This document shows, one piece after another, positions 11,001 through 22,805 of a DNA stretch of 64,000 bases. The translations under genes and the position numbers were made by a program. The notes under the pieces were generated by a model. It had not been told where the DNA came from. It worked only from the letters and a program-made list of their open reading frames with translations, and ran no database searches. The DNA comes from Mantamonas sphyraenae (Eukaryota > CRuMs > Mantamonadidae), in contig JAPMXV010000036.1 of NCBI GenBank assembly GCA_026936335.1, positions 236,754 through 300,753 of the forward strand, given 5' to 3'. Within the stretch, counting starts at the first letter, position 1. Each line of letters opens with the position of its first letter.

Positions 11001-14000
11001 TGGACGAGGATGCGGTTCCGCTCTCGCTCTTGGGCACTGCCTCGGCAAGAGGACGGAAGCCAAAGCTGCTCTTGGGGTGAAAGTCAAACAGGAACGAGGC
11101 ATTGCTGGTGTCGTAGCTCCAGGCAAACTTGATGGCTTCGCGCGAAAAGAAGCGTGTGGGTGCGCCCAGGCTCTGACCGTTGAGCGCGTAGGCCACGGAA
11201 CGGTCGTCCATGTCTATGAGCACCGACAAGCGTTCGCCCACACTCATCAGACGGTTGGTGAGCTGCGATGACACGCCGTCGCTGTACAAAATTCCACGAA
11301 GGGGGCACAGCGCAAGGGAGCCCTGTACGTCGCCAACGCCGCTGTTGTAACCCGGGAAATCGATGCTTGCGTTCGTGACGCCCACTTGCAGGTACCGCGC
11401 TGCACCCGACGCCAAAATGACGTCCACCTGCCATTTGCCGGCAGGCAATTCCAGATCAACGACGTTTGTGGGAAACGACAGTCCATCGGTGGCCTTTGCA
11501 TACTGCGTGCTGCTGCTCTGGTCAAACGACGTGGCTCGAGTCGCACTCATGCCAGAAACCACAGGGAAGGGCGCAGCCTTGACCTGGCCGGCAAACGGCA
11601 CGTCGATGGCCAGTGCGTTCATGAACCCTTCGCCGGCTTCACAACTCCAACTGCCCACAAAACTCATGGACTGACCCTTGCCTGTGATGTTGCCCTTGTA
11701 GTGACACGGTGTCACCTGCGATCCCTGCACGTTTTCCACCTCGGTGTAGCGGATCTCGCCTGTGACCTCGACCGTGCCGGTCACGTTGGTCAGGCCGTAG
11801 TCACCGTATCGAATGGTGCCTGTGAACTTGCCGCTCGTCTCGCCCGACTGCAGCACAAACTCGTATGTGGCTTGCTGGCCGTTGGGCGAGTCGTTGCTCG
11901 TGTGCACCGCTTCCCACTTGAACACGTGCGGCAATTGCAGTTTGCTCTCGTCGTACGGTTGGTAGCCGTCGGGCGCGTCGTGTGCAAACGGAAGTCGACC
12001 AAAGTTGAGCTCAACCTTGCTGTCGGCGCTCAAAAGGGCCACGGTGGGGCGCAGGCCACTGTACATGTTCATGTACGTGATGCTGGCCTCCGGGATCTGC
12101 TCGCCATTCAGCGAAAAGGCACAGCAGCCCAGGTCTGCGTCGATGGACACGCCGATGACATCTTCCTCGCCAAGGGGTTTGAAGGTGGTGCCTTCATGCA
12201 GATTACGCAGCACTTGGCCTTCGTGCAGGATCAACCCTGTGCCCGTGTCCAGCGCGTACGAGCGCGACGACAATCCCAGGCTTGGGCCCGTGGCGCCGCC
12301 CGCCAGCGACGGCCCAACTCCCACGTTCTGCTTGCCCTTGCCCTTGCTGTCCTCCGCTTCTGCCGCCATCACACTGCCGCTCTCAAAGTGCTCCTCGCAA
12401 AAGCCGATGCGCGGCGCAACACTGCCGCCCAGAATCTTGACCTCAAAGTACCACTTGCCGTCGTCGACATAGCAGTTTGCAGCCGCGTGTGCGGGTGTGG
12501 CCATCGTCGTGCCGTTGGCTGCTTCAAAGTCGTACAGATCGATGGAGCCCTGGTCGCCCACGCGCTGCAGGCCTACAAACTTGTTGCGTGTGGCCTTGAG
12601 GCGAGCACGCTCCTCGCCTGCGCGTCGTCGCAGCTCGTCGTGCAGCTTGTGCTGGAAGCGTTCGGTGGCACGTGCGTTGACGTTGATGCCCACCTTGAGC
12701 ACATGTGTCCAGATGCGCAGCATGGCGTGGTGCTTGTGCAGCATTTCCTGTTTGCGTGCTGAGTAGTCTTCAGGCTCGCTCGCGTCTGCGGCTGATGCGC
12801 CCTCGCCCTGTGTCTCGCCTGCACGTGCTTCACGTGCAACAGCCAAGTCGCGTTGCATCTCCAACGCCTCGGTGGCCAGCTCCGCCATCTGTTCGCTGAG
12901 TCCCTGTTGCTTAACAAAGGCGGCAAGAACGGCACGGTGCATGACCGCCACGGCTCTCTGGTCTTCAGTGTAAGGGTCTGCGTCGATGGCATCCTGCGCC
13001 TCCTTGATGGACTGTTGATGTTGTTCGTTCTCTTCTGCCGCTTCTTCGGCGTTGGCAAACATGAGCTGCATGCCTTCAAACACCTGCGACTCGCTGCCTT
13101 CAGACGCCAGGCCACCCGATGAGCTTGCGCTGCTGCTGGAAGCCGTGGCGAGCAGGTTTGCAGGCGCAGTAGGGGGCTCCTTGGTGCCTGGTCGCACATT
13201 GGTTGCAGGCGGCCTGGGCTGTGGTTCTGCGTCGTCGTCACGCAGCCACGCAACCAACGCCGAGGCAAGGCTGCGCGTGTGGTCATCGGCATGTTCTCCG
13301 TACGCATTCATCAAAGTCATAAGCAAACGCACATGCAACGGGTGTGCCGTAGAGGCGCCGGCGTCGACGCTGTCTACCTTGGCCTTGCCCTTGTCCTCAC
13401 TATCCTGTGCACTGGGTGCATAGCTGGCGGACACATGGGCCAGCCAGTCTTCGCACAACGAATCCAGACCTGCCTGAGTGACCATGGACTCCAACAAAGG
13501 CTGCATGTCGTCCTCAAAGTCATCGCTTGCGTCGGTGCCGCTGGAAATGAAGGAGACGGCGAGACGGCTTCCGAACTGGATGAGATTGCGCTGCATGACA
13601 CGCAGCGAGGCGCTGGACAATGCAGTGCTGTCTTCGTCGGGGTAGAACCCCGTAACAATGACGCGTGCGCCCCACGAGTGAGCCAGAGGGTTGGACATGC
13701 TGTTGAACACAAGCGTGACCTCGCCCGCCGGTACGACGAGTACGCCCACAGGCACGTTGCGGCCCCAGAAGCGCTTGTGGATGGGCACTCGCTCGCCATC
13801 GCTGTTGGTAATGTACACCTGCAGGTAGTCTGCAAAGCTGCTGGTTTCGCAGTACTCGTCGAATTCGAGCGTGACCAGGTGCGCCCCAGGGAAGTGGAAC
13901 GTCTGCGAATCGGTGTAGGCATCCGGATACGGATGCGGCGTCTCAAAGATGGCCGATGAGATGGGCTGGCGCACAGAGGGAGCCTGGTCGTTGCCTGTGC

Positions 14001-17000
14001 TGCCCTGAGCTTGGGAGCTTTCACCTGCGTCTGCGGCGGCCGTCATGCTTGCTGTAGCCGTGCGCTCCTTCAATGTGGCCAATGTGTCGAGTTGGCGCAC
14101 GAGACGCACAGTCTGGTCGAGCAGGGTCTGCGAATCCTTGGCGACGGTGGAGCGTGAGGTCACGAGCGGGGACGAGATGTGCCAGTAGATCATCAGGGGC
14201 AGGAGCTTGTCAAAGAGAACGTGAGAGTCGAGCACCGAGGCAAGGGAGGTGTGCAGCGCCGCGCCGTCGGATTCGTTGGCGGTTCCGTTGTTGCGGCGCA
14301 CGTTTTCGTCGAGGACGAGCTGCAGCATGTCACTCACGACACTCCAGGCATGGTTCATGAACGCGTTGTGACTGTGCACCACCATGCTATTCTCCCTGTC
14401 GTCATCAAGGAGCATGGTCGTGGAAATGGCAGCGTAGATGCGCAGGAGAATCTGCTCCACACTCGCAGCGGCTTCCATCGAGGTGGTGGTGACGTCTGTT
14501 GTGGCTGGCGTGTCTTCATCGGATGCATCTGCTGCTGCAGGTTGTTCGTTTGCCGCGCCTGCATCTCCTTCCGACGCCTCTTGGGGATCGAGGACGGCCC
14601 CGTTGGGATTGCTGGCGTCGAGAGCAGCCTGGAACGAGGTTTGCACCTGGCCAAACATCTGCTTGAGAAAGGCGTCGCCCTCCTCTGCGTTGACCGTATC
14701 GTTGCGCTGGTTCTCGCGGGTGTGCATCCACTGGAAGTGCGCGTATCGCAGTTTCGTGGGCACGTACGGGCGCACGGTCAGGGTGCCCGAGTTGTAGTCG
14801 CGGATGCTGATGCACGGGTAGATATCCTTGCCACGCCAATGGCGCAGGTCGACATCGGCTGGGCCGAGGTAGACGTCGTTGCGATAGAAGGACAGCTGGA
14901 GGTTGCCTGTGTCCATGCGCACGCGGATGACGTCGCCAAACTGGACGGCGCCGCAGGGATAGGGCACGAGGTCAGAGTTGAGGTACACATGTCCGTTCTT
15001 GAGAAAGAGGCCAACGCTAGTGAGGGTCTGTCCGACCCATCCCTGCCACGAGGAAAGCTTGAGGCAGACGCCGACTGAGCCCTGCGGCAGGGTGCTGTTG
15101 TTGTTGGAGTTGCTGACGGCGACCTCCCATTCGTAGACACGGTTTGGCAAGAGCGGGCTCATGTCAGCGGCCATACCCCATGTCTGTTCGCCTCCGTTGT
15201 TGAACCAGGCGGTGTTGGGCGAGCTGCCTGTGGTGTACATGTTGTTGCTCTTCCAAGTTGTGTTTACGCCGATGCCCGGCACAAACACACGGGGCGTGGG
15301 AAAGTCCGTGTGGGGTGGAAACACGAGGCTGGACAGGTTGGGCTTGTGCATGATGGCCTTGAGCACAAGCGGGAGCAGGACGGCATCTTCACGCTGGGGA
15401 TGTTCGAGCAAATCGGAGAGCCAGCCACGCACGCCAGTCCAGCTCTCTGTGAACATGCCGTACGCGACGTGAAAGGTGTTTTCACACTCGCGGAAGGCAT
15501 CGGCAAAGGCAGGCTGCGTGCGCAGGACCGTGAGGGAAGACGACAAGAAAGCGCGCAAGCTGTTGACCAGCTCGCCGTTGGATGCGCCACCATATCCTGT
15601 TGTTCCCATGGTCTTTCGAATCTCCATGTCGACATTGATGGCCATAAGGCGAAGCATGGCCACGAGAGAGTACTGCAGCACGCCGAAACGGTAGGTGGGC
15701 GTGTGGTTGCCCTGCTCGTCGACTTCCTCGTTGTACTGAGCCACCAGAGCGTCCAGATAGGCCTGCGCGGCAGTCTGGGTGCCGAGGATGCCCTTGCCCG
15801 AGTCGAGGTCGACGCAGAGGGGGGCGTTTGTGACATATCCCGTGGAGCCCATTTCAGCAAGGGTCCTGCGTGCGTGGCCGTCCATGAGAGTGGTCAGGAT
15901 GAGACCCAGGCAGGAGATGTCCACCACCTGAACTGTGTCGTTGGAGGAGGCAGCGGTAGACGCAGAGGAAGAGGACGACGAGCTGGAGCTGGCGGCCTCG
16001 CTGACGCTTGCGCTTGCGGACAGTTGCAAATCAAGCGACTGCTGCTCGTCACGCTGCACAGTGCTGCCCCAGGTTTCCTCTTGGGCAAAGAGAAACTCTG
16101 GAGAGCAAGTGCTGTTTGTCGGGTGGTTGAAGAGCAAGCTGAAGTTGCCGGTGGGCTGCTCGGCACCCTCGCCGGAACCCTCGGTGGCACCCTCGTCTTC
16201 CTTGGTGGCCACGGGGCCTTGATAGATGATGGTGCCGTGGCGCATGCCGTCATAGGCAAGTGCGATGGCCGAGTCGTCCGAAGCGGCGGGAAATTCGGGG
16301 TAGGCAGTTGCGCCAACAATACAGTCGCCGAGATCGATGTGGACAAACTGGTAGCACGACGGATGGGTGTTGGGAAACACGCGCGGAGGCACTGCGTACA
16401 TGAGATGGCTGCGGACGGCGGTGAACGCTGCGTTGCACAGGGTGTCGTGGCGGAAGGCCGGGACATTGTCTGCGAGCATGAGGGAGTCGTCGACACCACC
16501 GAGACCTGAAATTTGGACGACGGCGTTGCCCGTGTACACAGAGACAAAGGCGTGCAGCGGGTTGCTCTCTGAGAAGGGGACGACTTCGGTTGTGCAGCGC
16601 GAGCACCAGGGCTTCCAATCCTGATCGGGAAGGCGCGTCTCGATGGTCTGTGCTTCGATGTTGATGCGCAGGTCAAGATAGCTACCTTGCTCATACATGA
16701 AGGTGCGGCCTTGTTCGTCGCAGACGCTGGGATGGCTGCACCCGCACGAGGCGTACGCGTAGCCACCCGAGGTGTAGATGGACCATCCGTTGCTGGCCGA
16801 ACCGGGATAAGTCGCGGTCTCGCCCATTGAACGCAAGCAAAAGCCGACCATGAAGTAGTTGGACGAGTTGGCACCAGCCTGTGCGGTGAAACGACCTCGT
16901 GGACACCCTTTGTGAAGGAGAAGTCGGAGAGGGCGTTGAGCCACTGGTTCGGAGCGCGTGTGTTTGTGACAGAGTCGGAAGAGACAAAGTCGAGCGACTT

Positions 17001-18873
17001 GTTGGAGTACTCTGTGGAGAAGGAGACCGGGCGACGAGGCAAGTTGTCGACACGGTCAAAGGGTACTGCGTTTTCGTAGGAGTCGACGGTCTGGCCCCAG
17101 ACGCGGAAAGGGGAGCGCTTGGGGTCGATGACGAGACGTTTGTTGTTGCTTGCGATGGGCAGGACCCATGATGCGGTGCCCTTGATGGCGTCTTCATCCT
17201 GGCTGAGGAAGAGGATCGAAGCGCCGTGAGCTACCTTGCGGTCGGGGTGACAGGGCACAAGCTTAACGCCGGCAAAGATGTGCTGGTTGAACTTGCCGTT
17301 AGGGTTGATGTTGAGCGTGTAGAAGGTCGGCTCGGTGGCGGCAAAGTCTGGAGTGTCGATGGGCAGGGAGGCGATCTGGAGACGGGAGTCCTCCTGGACA
17401 AGGATGGTGTGGATGGCTTTGCCAGCGTAGACGATGCCTGAACTCTCGTTGTCGAGGTTGGTGATGGAAGGGTTGTAGGCAAGGACACGGCCAAGGGGCT
17501 GGCCGTGGACACCGGCGCCGATCTTGTAGACGCCGGCAGCATTGATGAGATAGATGTAGCCGCCGGCAGCACACATGTCGTAGGTGGAGGAAGGGTGGAT
17601 GCGCAGAGAGGGCTGGTTGTGGAGGGCGGAGGCGGCGAGGGAGGAGAGGACGGCGCCCTTGGTCGGGGAATAGAGACGTGTGCGCATCTCGACGAGGAGG
17701 GTGCGCAGCTGGTCATTGACAACAGGGTTGAGGGCAACTGTGAGATGGCCAGGCAGGGTGGACAGGCTCTGGATGAGGTTGAGCATGGTGTTGAGGTCGC
17801 CGCGGCTGTAGGCGATCATGACAATGATCTCGAGCATTTGAGAGGTGTCGAGCTCAGAGTCCTTTTGCGTGGCGTGCTGGCGCAGGATGGCAAAGAGGAA
17901 GTTTTCGAGGCGTTTGACGACGTCGAGATGGCCGTAGGAGCGGATGAGGAGGGGTTCGGCTTCGAGGAGCTTGCGAATTCGGGTGAGGAGCTGGTTCACA
18001 AGGAACAAGTTTTCCTGGTTCTCTTCAAGCAGGGCAGGCAAGAGCTCAAGACCAAAGCGCTCGAGACTGGTAGGCTGTTTGGCGACGCTGATGGTCTGCA
18101 TGGTGCGGTTGGTGTACCGCTGGCGCTTGTGGCTGTCGGCAGCAAAGGTGGCGACTGCAGCGAGGCCCCTGCGCTTGAGGAGCACGGAGCGCATGTAGTT
18201 CAGGTAGAGGCCAGCGGATGAGTTTGCCGGAGGGCCTGCGTCCATGATGAAGGACGGGTCTGTGAGGAGGGGGGGGAGCATAGTTAGGATGGGGCAGGGC
18301 GGACGGAAAGGGTGGAAACGGAGTGAGCGTGTTGCACAAACGCGAAGGCAAGATTTTAAAGCAAAGGAGCCCGGGTGGGCGGGTGCAGGGTGCAGGTTGG
18401 GGATTAGGGTGGGGACACGAGAGGGTGTGGAGATGGCGAGGCGGTAGCGTGGACGGGAAGCGGGCAGGCAGGAAGGGGACAGGCGGCAGGGGACGTGGGT
18501 GGGAGAATGGAAGGTGGGAGGGGAAACGTGCTGGTGGACGAACGAAAGAAAAGGGCGAGGAAGCGGGGAGAGACATACCGGAGAGTGGAGAGACGGAAGA
18601 GACGTCGTCTGTGAGCTGGGCAACAAGCTGTGCAAACATGCGCTTGACAAAGGCATCGTCGAGAAGCTGAGCGTCCGTGACGGCGGCCCAAGTTGTTTCG
18701 AGCTCCGTGTCAAACTTGACAAAGGGCGCGACTTGAGCATGGGAGAGGTCAGAGAAGCCCATGGCTGGTTTACCAGCACGGTTGCGGTTACTAGGCGACT
18801 TGTAGCGGCCTGTGCGGCGGCCATGCCTGGATACAACGCTGAGGTCCGAGTGACCGCTCTGTTGGTTTCCCAT
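5008..18873 (-). CDS. MYCBP2-like: Giant PHR-family RING / tandem-cysteine (RCR) E3 ubiquitin ligase, MYCBP2/Highwire-like, ~4.5k aa, one frame break
   Basis: Exon 1 18873-18579 (starts MGNQQSGHSD), intron 18260-18578, exon 2 18259 to stop 5008. The C terminus is diagnostic: RING (YCTICWSETFREAP, CGHVFHASCI, HVDLGWDGPRIG-like segment, KCPAC; about 5590-5760) followed by the tandem-cysteine domain ([60 protein letters not shown]; about 5010-5440), the catalytic module of RCR ligases, which relay ubiquitin through cysteines to Ser/Thr. Upstream are a Cys-rich zinc region, UBA-like helices (MGFSADMCLRALIREQDD, near 7720), several SPRY-like sandwiches (GKWYFEVKILGG near 12430; another near 16800), a CUB-like stretch near 13800 and a discoidin-like region near 9300. 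Length is close to animal MYCBP2 (~4.6k residues). The frame must shift once near 16890-16900 inside a SPRY strand; see findings. Confidence 0.88.
6265..6292. repeat. (CTG)n run coding a Ser/Ala-rich linker in the E3 ligase
   Basis: Imperfect trinucleotide run read on the minus strand as AGC codons (poly-Ser linker). Similar runs sit at about 10270-10300 and 10962-10990 in the same gene. Confidence 0.8.
10962..10990. repeat. (CTG)n run coding poly-Ser in the E3 ligase
   Basis: Nine to ten CTG units; on the minus strand AGC serine codons between domains. Likely length-variable. Confidence 0.8.
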
Positions 18874-19024
18874 GCGGTGCTCAGGTCAGGTTGGTGGACC
18901 GAGCGGATGATGCGAGAGTGGGTGGAGATGGGTGGAGTGCCTGGTGGATGTGTGTGAGAGGGTGAGTATGTGTGGTGTGTGTGGGTGCACCGAAGGAGGA
19001 AAGGAAAACCAAGAACGCCCGAGG
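18874..19024. promoter_or_regulatory. Bidirectional promoter interval between E3 ligase and membrane-protein gene
   Basis: Only about 150 nt separate the start codons of two divergent genes, so both core promoters and both 5' leaders must lie here or overlap the first exons. No TATA box is obvious; the stretch is TG-rich (around 18955-18985). Confidence 0.45.
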
Positions 19025-20854
19025 ATGTCGCGGCGAGGGCGAGTTGGACAGGCGGCAGCGGCGCAAGCCGGTGTGGAGGAGATGGAAGGAGCGAGGCTAA
19101 ACGAGCAAACGTCGATGTCAAATGTGCTGGACCAGCCGCAACGGACAGGGAAGCAACTGTGGCAGGTGGCGAGAGAAAAGGTTGCGCTTCGAGCACGGCT
19201 GGGGGGCAAGGCACGTGGGGATGGAGACAAAGGACACAGTGCAGGGCAACGGTTTGCCAGCACGGTGATGGACGTGGTGAAGATCAACAAGGAGTTTGAC
19301 CTGGTGACGGGCAAACGAGAACGGGAGCGGGCAAACGCAGAAGCACTGGGGGCGGACGAGGAGGAAGGGGGCGAGTCGTCCGGAGAGGGATCTGCAGAGC
19401 AGGACAGCGGGGAGGGAGTGAGTGAACGTAGCCAACGGCCCGGGCGAGCGGCGAAAGGCACGTACACGGCGGGTCAGAGCGGGGGCCGGAGGAAAACGGA
19501 CGAGGAGGTGTTTGAGGCGGAGAGCTCGGCGTGGTTGTTTGACGAGCCATGGTACAGCAAACAACACACTCACAGGCTGCGATGTCCAAGGGGGAAGATT
19601 TTGCGCATAGATTGGGTGTGTCCGTGTCGCACATCACGGCAGGTAGGTTGTGGAGCGAGGGAAAAGACGCAACGGAGGCGAAAAACGAGCCGCAGTCCGG
19701 ATTTGGCAAAGGTGTCCAAGGTGGAACTAACACACAAGGGAGCGTGGGCGCGGACAACGCAGTTTATTATTGGCCACTGTGCATTGTGGCTGTTGTTGTT
19801 TGTGCCTGTGTTTGCACTGACGTTTGCACTGTCGGTAGGCCCTGTGGTGGAGCGGAACACGGAGTGGGACGCGACGAACTGCACGGTGGTACAAGCAAGG
19901 GTGGACACATTTGTGACAGGAAATGCGCAGAGTGGGTACGAGGTGAAGTGTGCAAACGCACTGGAGGTGCGTGTGTGGCTGGTGCGCGAAGAGGAAGGCC
20001 CCGGGGATGAGGACGTGCTCGTGCCCACGGGCCAGTCACGGCTGGCACGCACACATACGGCGTGTACAGTTTGGGACGGGTGTCCGTCGGGGAGTCAGAT
20101 CAAGGAAAGTGATGTGGAGACGCGGGACAATGGCAAGCCCGGGCCGCCGGGACACAGGAGCGAGCTACAGCTGAAAACAAGCACAGGGCTGACGAGCAGG
20201 TGTGCAAGCAGGTTCCCTGTGGCTGGAAACGAAAGTTCGGGGCTGGTGAGGTGTTGGTACGATGAGGGGAACGCAAGCAGGGTTGCGGTGGACCGGTATT
20301 ACGAGATGGAAGACGTGGCGGTGATGTGGGTGCCGGTATTGCTTGCTGTGCCGCTGCTAACTTCGACTCTGCTGTTCTGCGACGAGCACCTGAAGCGCAA
20401 CATGGCAACGATGCAGCTGCTGCCAATGGTGTACGGAGTGATTGCGATGTCGGTGGGCATTGCGGGCATGGTGCGTCTGGACGGTCTGGACAATGGGAGC
20501 AAGGAGCCGTGCCAGCTTGTGGAGTACGAGACGACTGGATATGCAGTGTTGTTCTTTATGGGCAGCCTGGCGGTGCTATGTTCGCTGGTGGCTCGTCTGC
20601 GGAAAGGCCTGGCTGTGGTGAACCGAGGCCTGGTGCTGGTTCTGGTGCTGGCAGTGATTGGCTCTGTGGCGTTGGATGACCAAGTGGACAACAGTGGGTG
20701 CACGAGCCACTTTATGCGCGCGAGCGTGCCCTTGTTGTTTGGTTCGCAGACGATGCTGGTGTACACGGTGGTGTTTGTGTGCTGCTACCGTGATCTGAGC
20801 ACTGTGAGCCTGGCCAAGGTGTTGTACAGTCAAGATGGACCGAGTCCGATGTGA
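19025..20854 (+). CDS. Unrecognised multi-pass membrane protein, ~609 aa
   Basis: Open frame with a ~250-residue charged N-terminal half (Lys/Arg/Glu-rich, probably cytosolic) and about six hydrophobic segments: IGHCALWLLLFVPVFALTFA (near 19770), VMWVPVLLAVPLLTSTLLFC (near 20320), LLPMVYGVIAMSVGIAGMV (near 20420), AVLFFMGSLAVLCSLVARL (near 20545), LVLVLVLAVIGSVAL (near 20635) and SQTMLVYTVVFVCCY (near 20745). Between the first and second lies a ~170-residue Cys-containing loop with NxS/T sites (NCT, NES, NAS), probably luminal or extracellular. The frame extends upstream through a GTG to 18932, but the first ATG is at 19025 (MSRRGRVGQA). A GTAGGT at about 19641 could be a donor, so the N-terminal half may contain an unrecognised intron. 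I do not recognise the family. Confidence 0.65.
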   Translation: MSRRGRVGQAAAAQAGVEEMEGARLNEQTSMSNVLDQPQRTGKQLWQVAREKVALRARLGGKARGDGDKGHSAGQRFASTVMDVVKINKEFDLVTGKRERERANAEALGADEEEGGESSGEGSAEQDSGEGVSERSQRPGRAAKGTYTAGQSGGRRKTDEEVFEAESSAWLFDEPWYSKQHTHRLRCPRGKILRIDWVCPCRTSRQVGCGAREKTQRRRKTSRSPDLAKVSKVELTHKGAWARTTQFIIGHCALWLLLFVPVFALTFALSVGPVVERNTEWDATNCTVVQARVDTFVTGNAQSGYEVKCANALEVRVWLVREEEGPGDEDVLVPTGQSRLARTHTACTVWDGCPSGSQIKESDVETRDNGKPGPPGHRSELQLKTSTGLTSRCASRFPVAGNESSGLVRCWYDEGNASRVAVDRYYEMEDVAVMWVPVLLAVPLLTSTLLFCDEHLKRNMATMQLLPMVYGVIAMSVGIAGMVRLDGLDNGSKEPCQLVEYETTGYAVLFFMGSLAVLCSLVARLRKGLAVVNRGLVLVLVLAVIGSVALDDQVDNSGCTSHFMRASVPLLFGSQTMLVYTVVFVCCYRDLSTVSLAKVLYSQDGPSPM

Positions 20855-20883
20855 TGGCCATGCGGGGCGACTCGAGAGGGTTC

Positions 20884-20914
20884 AGGATGGACAGGATGGA
20901 CAGGATGGACAGGA
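20884..20914. repeat. Short tandem repeat, 9-bp unit (AGGATGGAC)
   Basis: Three full units and a partial one, just after the stop of the membrane-protein gene; likely in its 3' UTR. Confidence 0.9.
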
Positions 20915-21036
20915 AAGAAGAAGAAACTCGGAGCGGTTCATTTTCCAGTGCCAATGGTTGCATCATGCGAGTCGAGACCAGGGGTTGGCTGCGACACGGT
21001 GATGGACCATGTTTTGGTGGCTGGGCAGAGGCTGAG

Positions 21037-21225
21037 TTAGCCGTACATGTCCATGCTCTTCTTGGAAGACTTCTTCTTCTCGGAGATCTTCTTGGAGTCA
21101 GAACTCTCGCTCTCGCTGTTGGAGTTGCTGTTGGAGTTGCTGTTGGAGAAGTTTGCGCCGGGCTGGTTGCCGCCCATGGGATCGGGCGGGCCGTTGGTTG
21201 CTGCGTTGCCACCGGTGGAGCTCAT
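21037..21225 (-). CDS. Possible small low-complexity protein, 62 aa
   Basis: ATG at 21225, stop at 21037. The product begins MSSTGGNAATNGPPDP, passes through an alternating Ser/Asn then Ser/Glu stretch coded by a short repeat (about 21115-21150), and ends in a Lys/Ser-rich tail (SEKKKSSKKSMDMYG). It is the only plausible frame in an 800-nt gap between the membrane-protein gene and the proteasome gene. The composition resembles small intrinsically disordered chromatin or ribosome-associated proteins, but there is no domain to support that. It may be chance. Confidence 0.35.
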   Translation of the reverse strand: MSSTGGNAATNGPPDPMGGNQPGANFSNSNSNSNSNSESESSDSKKISEKKKSSKKSMDMYG

Positions 21226-21652
21226 GCTTGTGCTTGGTGTTGAAAGTGAGGAAAGAGGGAAATCCGCGTTTGGGTTTGTGCTGGGTGTGGTTTGACGAGA
21301 CTTGGGCTAGTTTCAGGTGATGCGCGTGATGCGAGTCTGTTGCATAAAGGGTGGGCAGAGTGTACGAGCAGAATGCATGCGAGAGCAGGGGTTAGCAGTG
21401 CGTGACGGGTGTTTGTGCACTGTGGCCGGAAACTCACCGAAGAAACCAGGTGTTCGTTTTTTTTGTGTTGTTTCCATGAGTGCAGCCAATCTTGGTGAGT
21501 GGACAGTGACGATCGTGTGACCCCAGTGTGAAGGGTGGATTCCTTCATGGAGTTTCCCAATGTGGTTCCCGAAGCGAGAGTCGGTGTGTGAGGGTGTGTG
21601 TGTGCGGAGCGTGGATGAAGCCACCCCAACTTCAGCTCAGGCTCACCTCGAC
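21226..21652. other. Gene-free interval upstream of proteasome alpha-4
   Basis: About 430 nt with no credible coding exon; likely holds the proteasome gene's promoter and 5' leader. No TATA-like element stands out. Confidence 0.5.
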
Positions 21653-22668
21653 ATGTCGCGGTACGATCGTGCTATCACCATCTTTTCGCCCGATGGGCAT
21701 CTGTTCCAGGTGGAGTATGCGCTGGAGGCTGTGAAGCGAGGCACAACGGCGGTAGGTGACCTGTGGGTGCCCCAAGGCAGGGCGACGTCTCAGTGGGCGG
21801 CGGTGCGATGGGCAGAGACGCTGACACCGAGAACGTGTTTTTGTGGGTGGCAAATGAGCGCTGTGCAGGTGGCTGTGCGTGGAGAGGACTGTGTGGTGAT
21901 GGGAGTGCAGAAGAAGAACACGACAAAGCTGCAGGTGGGTTGCAAAACCGGGGAGAGGGCTTTTGCGGATTCCGCTTCCGGCCTTCAGAGCTGATGGAGA
22001 CTGACACGCAAGGTGGGGCACGGACGGCCGGGTGTGTTTGGGTGGCGTGTGTGCGTGTGGTCGGGTTGGGATGTGCTCAGGAATCGCGCACAGTGCGCAA
22101 GGTGGTGCAGTTGGACAAACACATTGCGCTGTGCTTTGCGGGTCTGCGCGCAGACGCACGCGTGCTGATCAACCGCGCTCGCATCGAGTGCCAGAGCTAC
22201 CGCCTGACGGTGGAGGACGCACCGTCGGTGGAGTATATTACCAAGTACATCGCTGGAATCCAGCAGAAGTACACGCAGAGCGGCGGCGTGCGCCCGTTTG
22301 GCATCTCCACACTGATTGCCGGGTTCGACGTCGACGACAAGCCTGTGCTGTTTGAGACGGACCCCAGCGGAAACTACGCAGCATGGAAGGCCAACGCATC
22401 GGGCAAGAACAGCAAGACGGTGCGCGAGTTTCTGGAAAAGAAGTACGACGAGTCGGACGGCAGCGAGAAGGACACCATCAAGCTCACGCTGCGCGCCCTG
22501 ATGGAAGTGGTGGACTCGGCACACAAGAACGTGGAGCTTGCCGTGCTGCGCCCCAACCAGGATCCAGAGTTTCTGGGCGAGGAGGCCATGGAGGAGGTTG
22601 TGAAGGAGATTGAGGCCGAATTGGAGGCAGAGAAGGAGGCGAGCAGCAACGCACGCCGTGAGGGATGA
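21653..22668 (+). CDS. PSMA7: 20S proteasome subunit alpha-4 (alpha type 7)
   Basis: Exons 21653-21751, 21869-21934 and 22081-22668 (GT-AG introns of 117 and 146 nt) give 250 residues, the usual size. The N terminus [20 protein letters not shown] carries the proteasome alpha signature helix ([20 protein letters not shown]). The second exon is [20 protein letters not shown], and the third has the expected [45 protein letters not shown] and [15 protein letters not shown]. The subunit sits in the outer ring of the 20S core and is not catalytic. The C-terminal tail is Glu/Lys-rich, as in alpha-4 orthologs. It is 137 nt from the convergent ribosomal protein SA gene. Confidence 0.96.
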
Positions 22669-22805
22669 CTAGTCATCATGGCCAAGCGCCACATGTGAAA
22701 ATGCACAAGATTGTTTGCACAGACAAGACACGGTCACAGAGAGGGAAAGAGAGAGAGAAAGAGCGGATGACGGGGTGTTTTTCATTCAGATTCAGAGCAC
22801 GAAAA

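Noticed and set aside
18300-19214. Pro/Ser-rich extension of the E3 ligase frame upstream of 18260
   Set aside because: It is the intron and promoter read through; the spliced start at 18873 gives a better N terminus.
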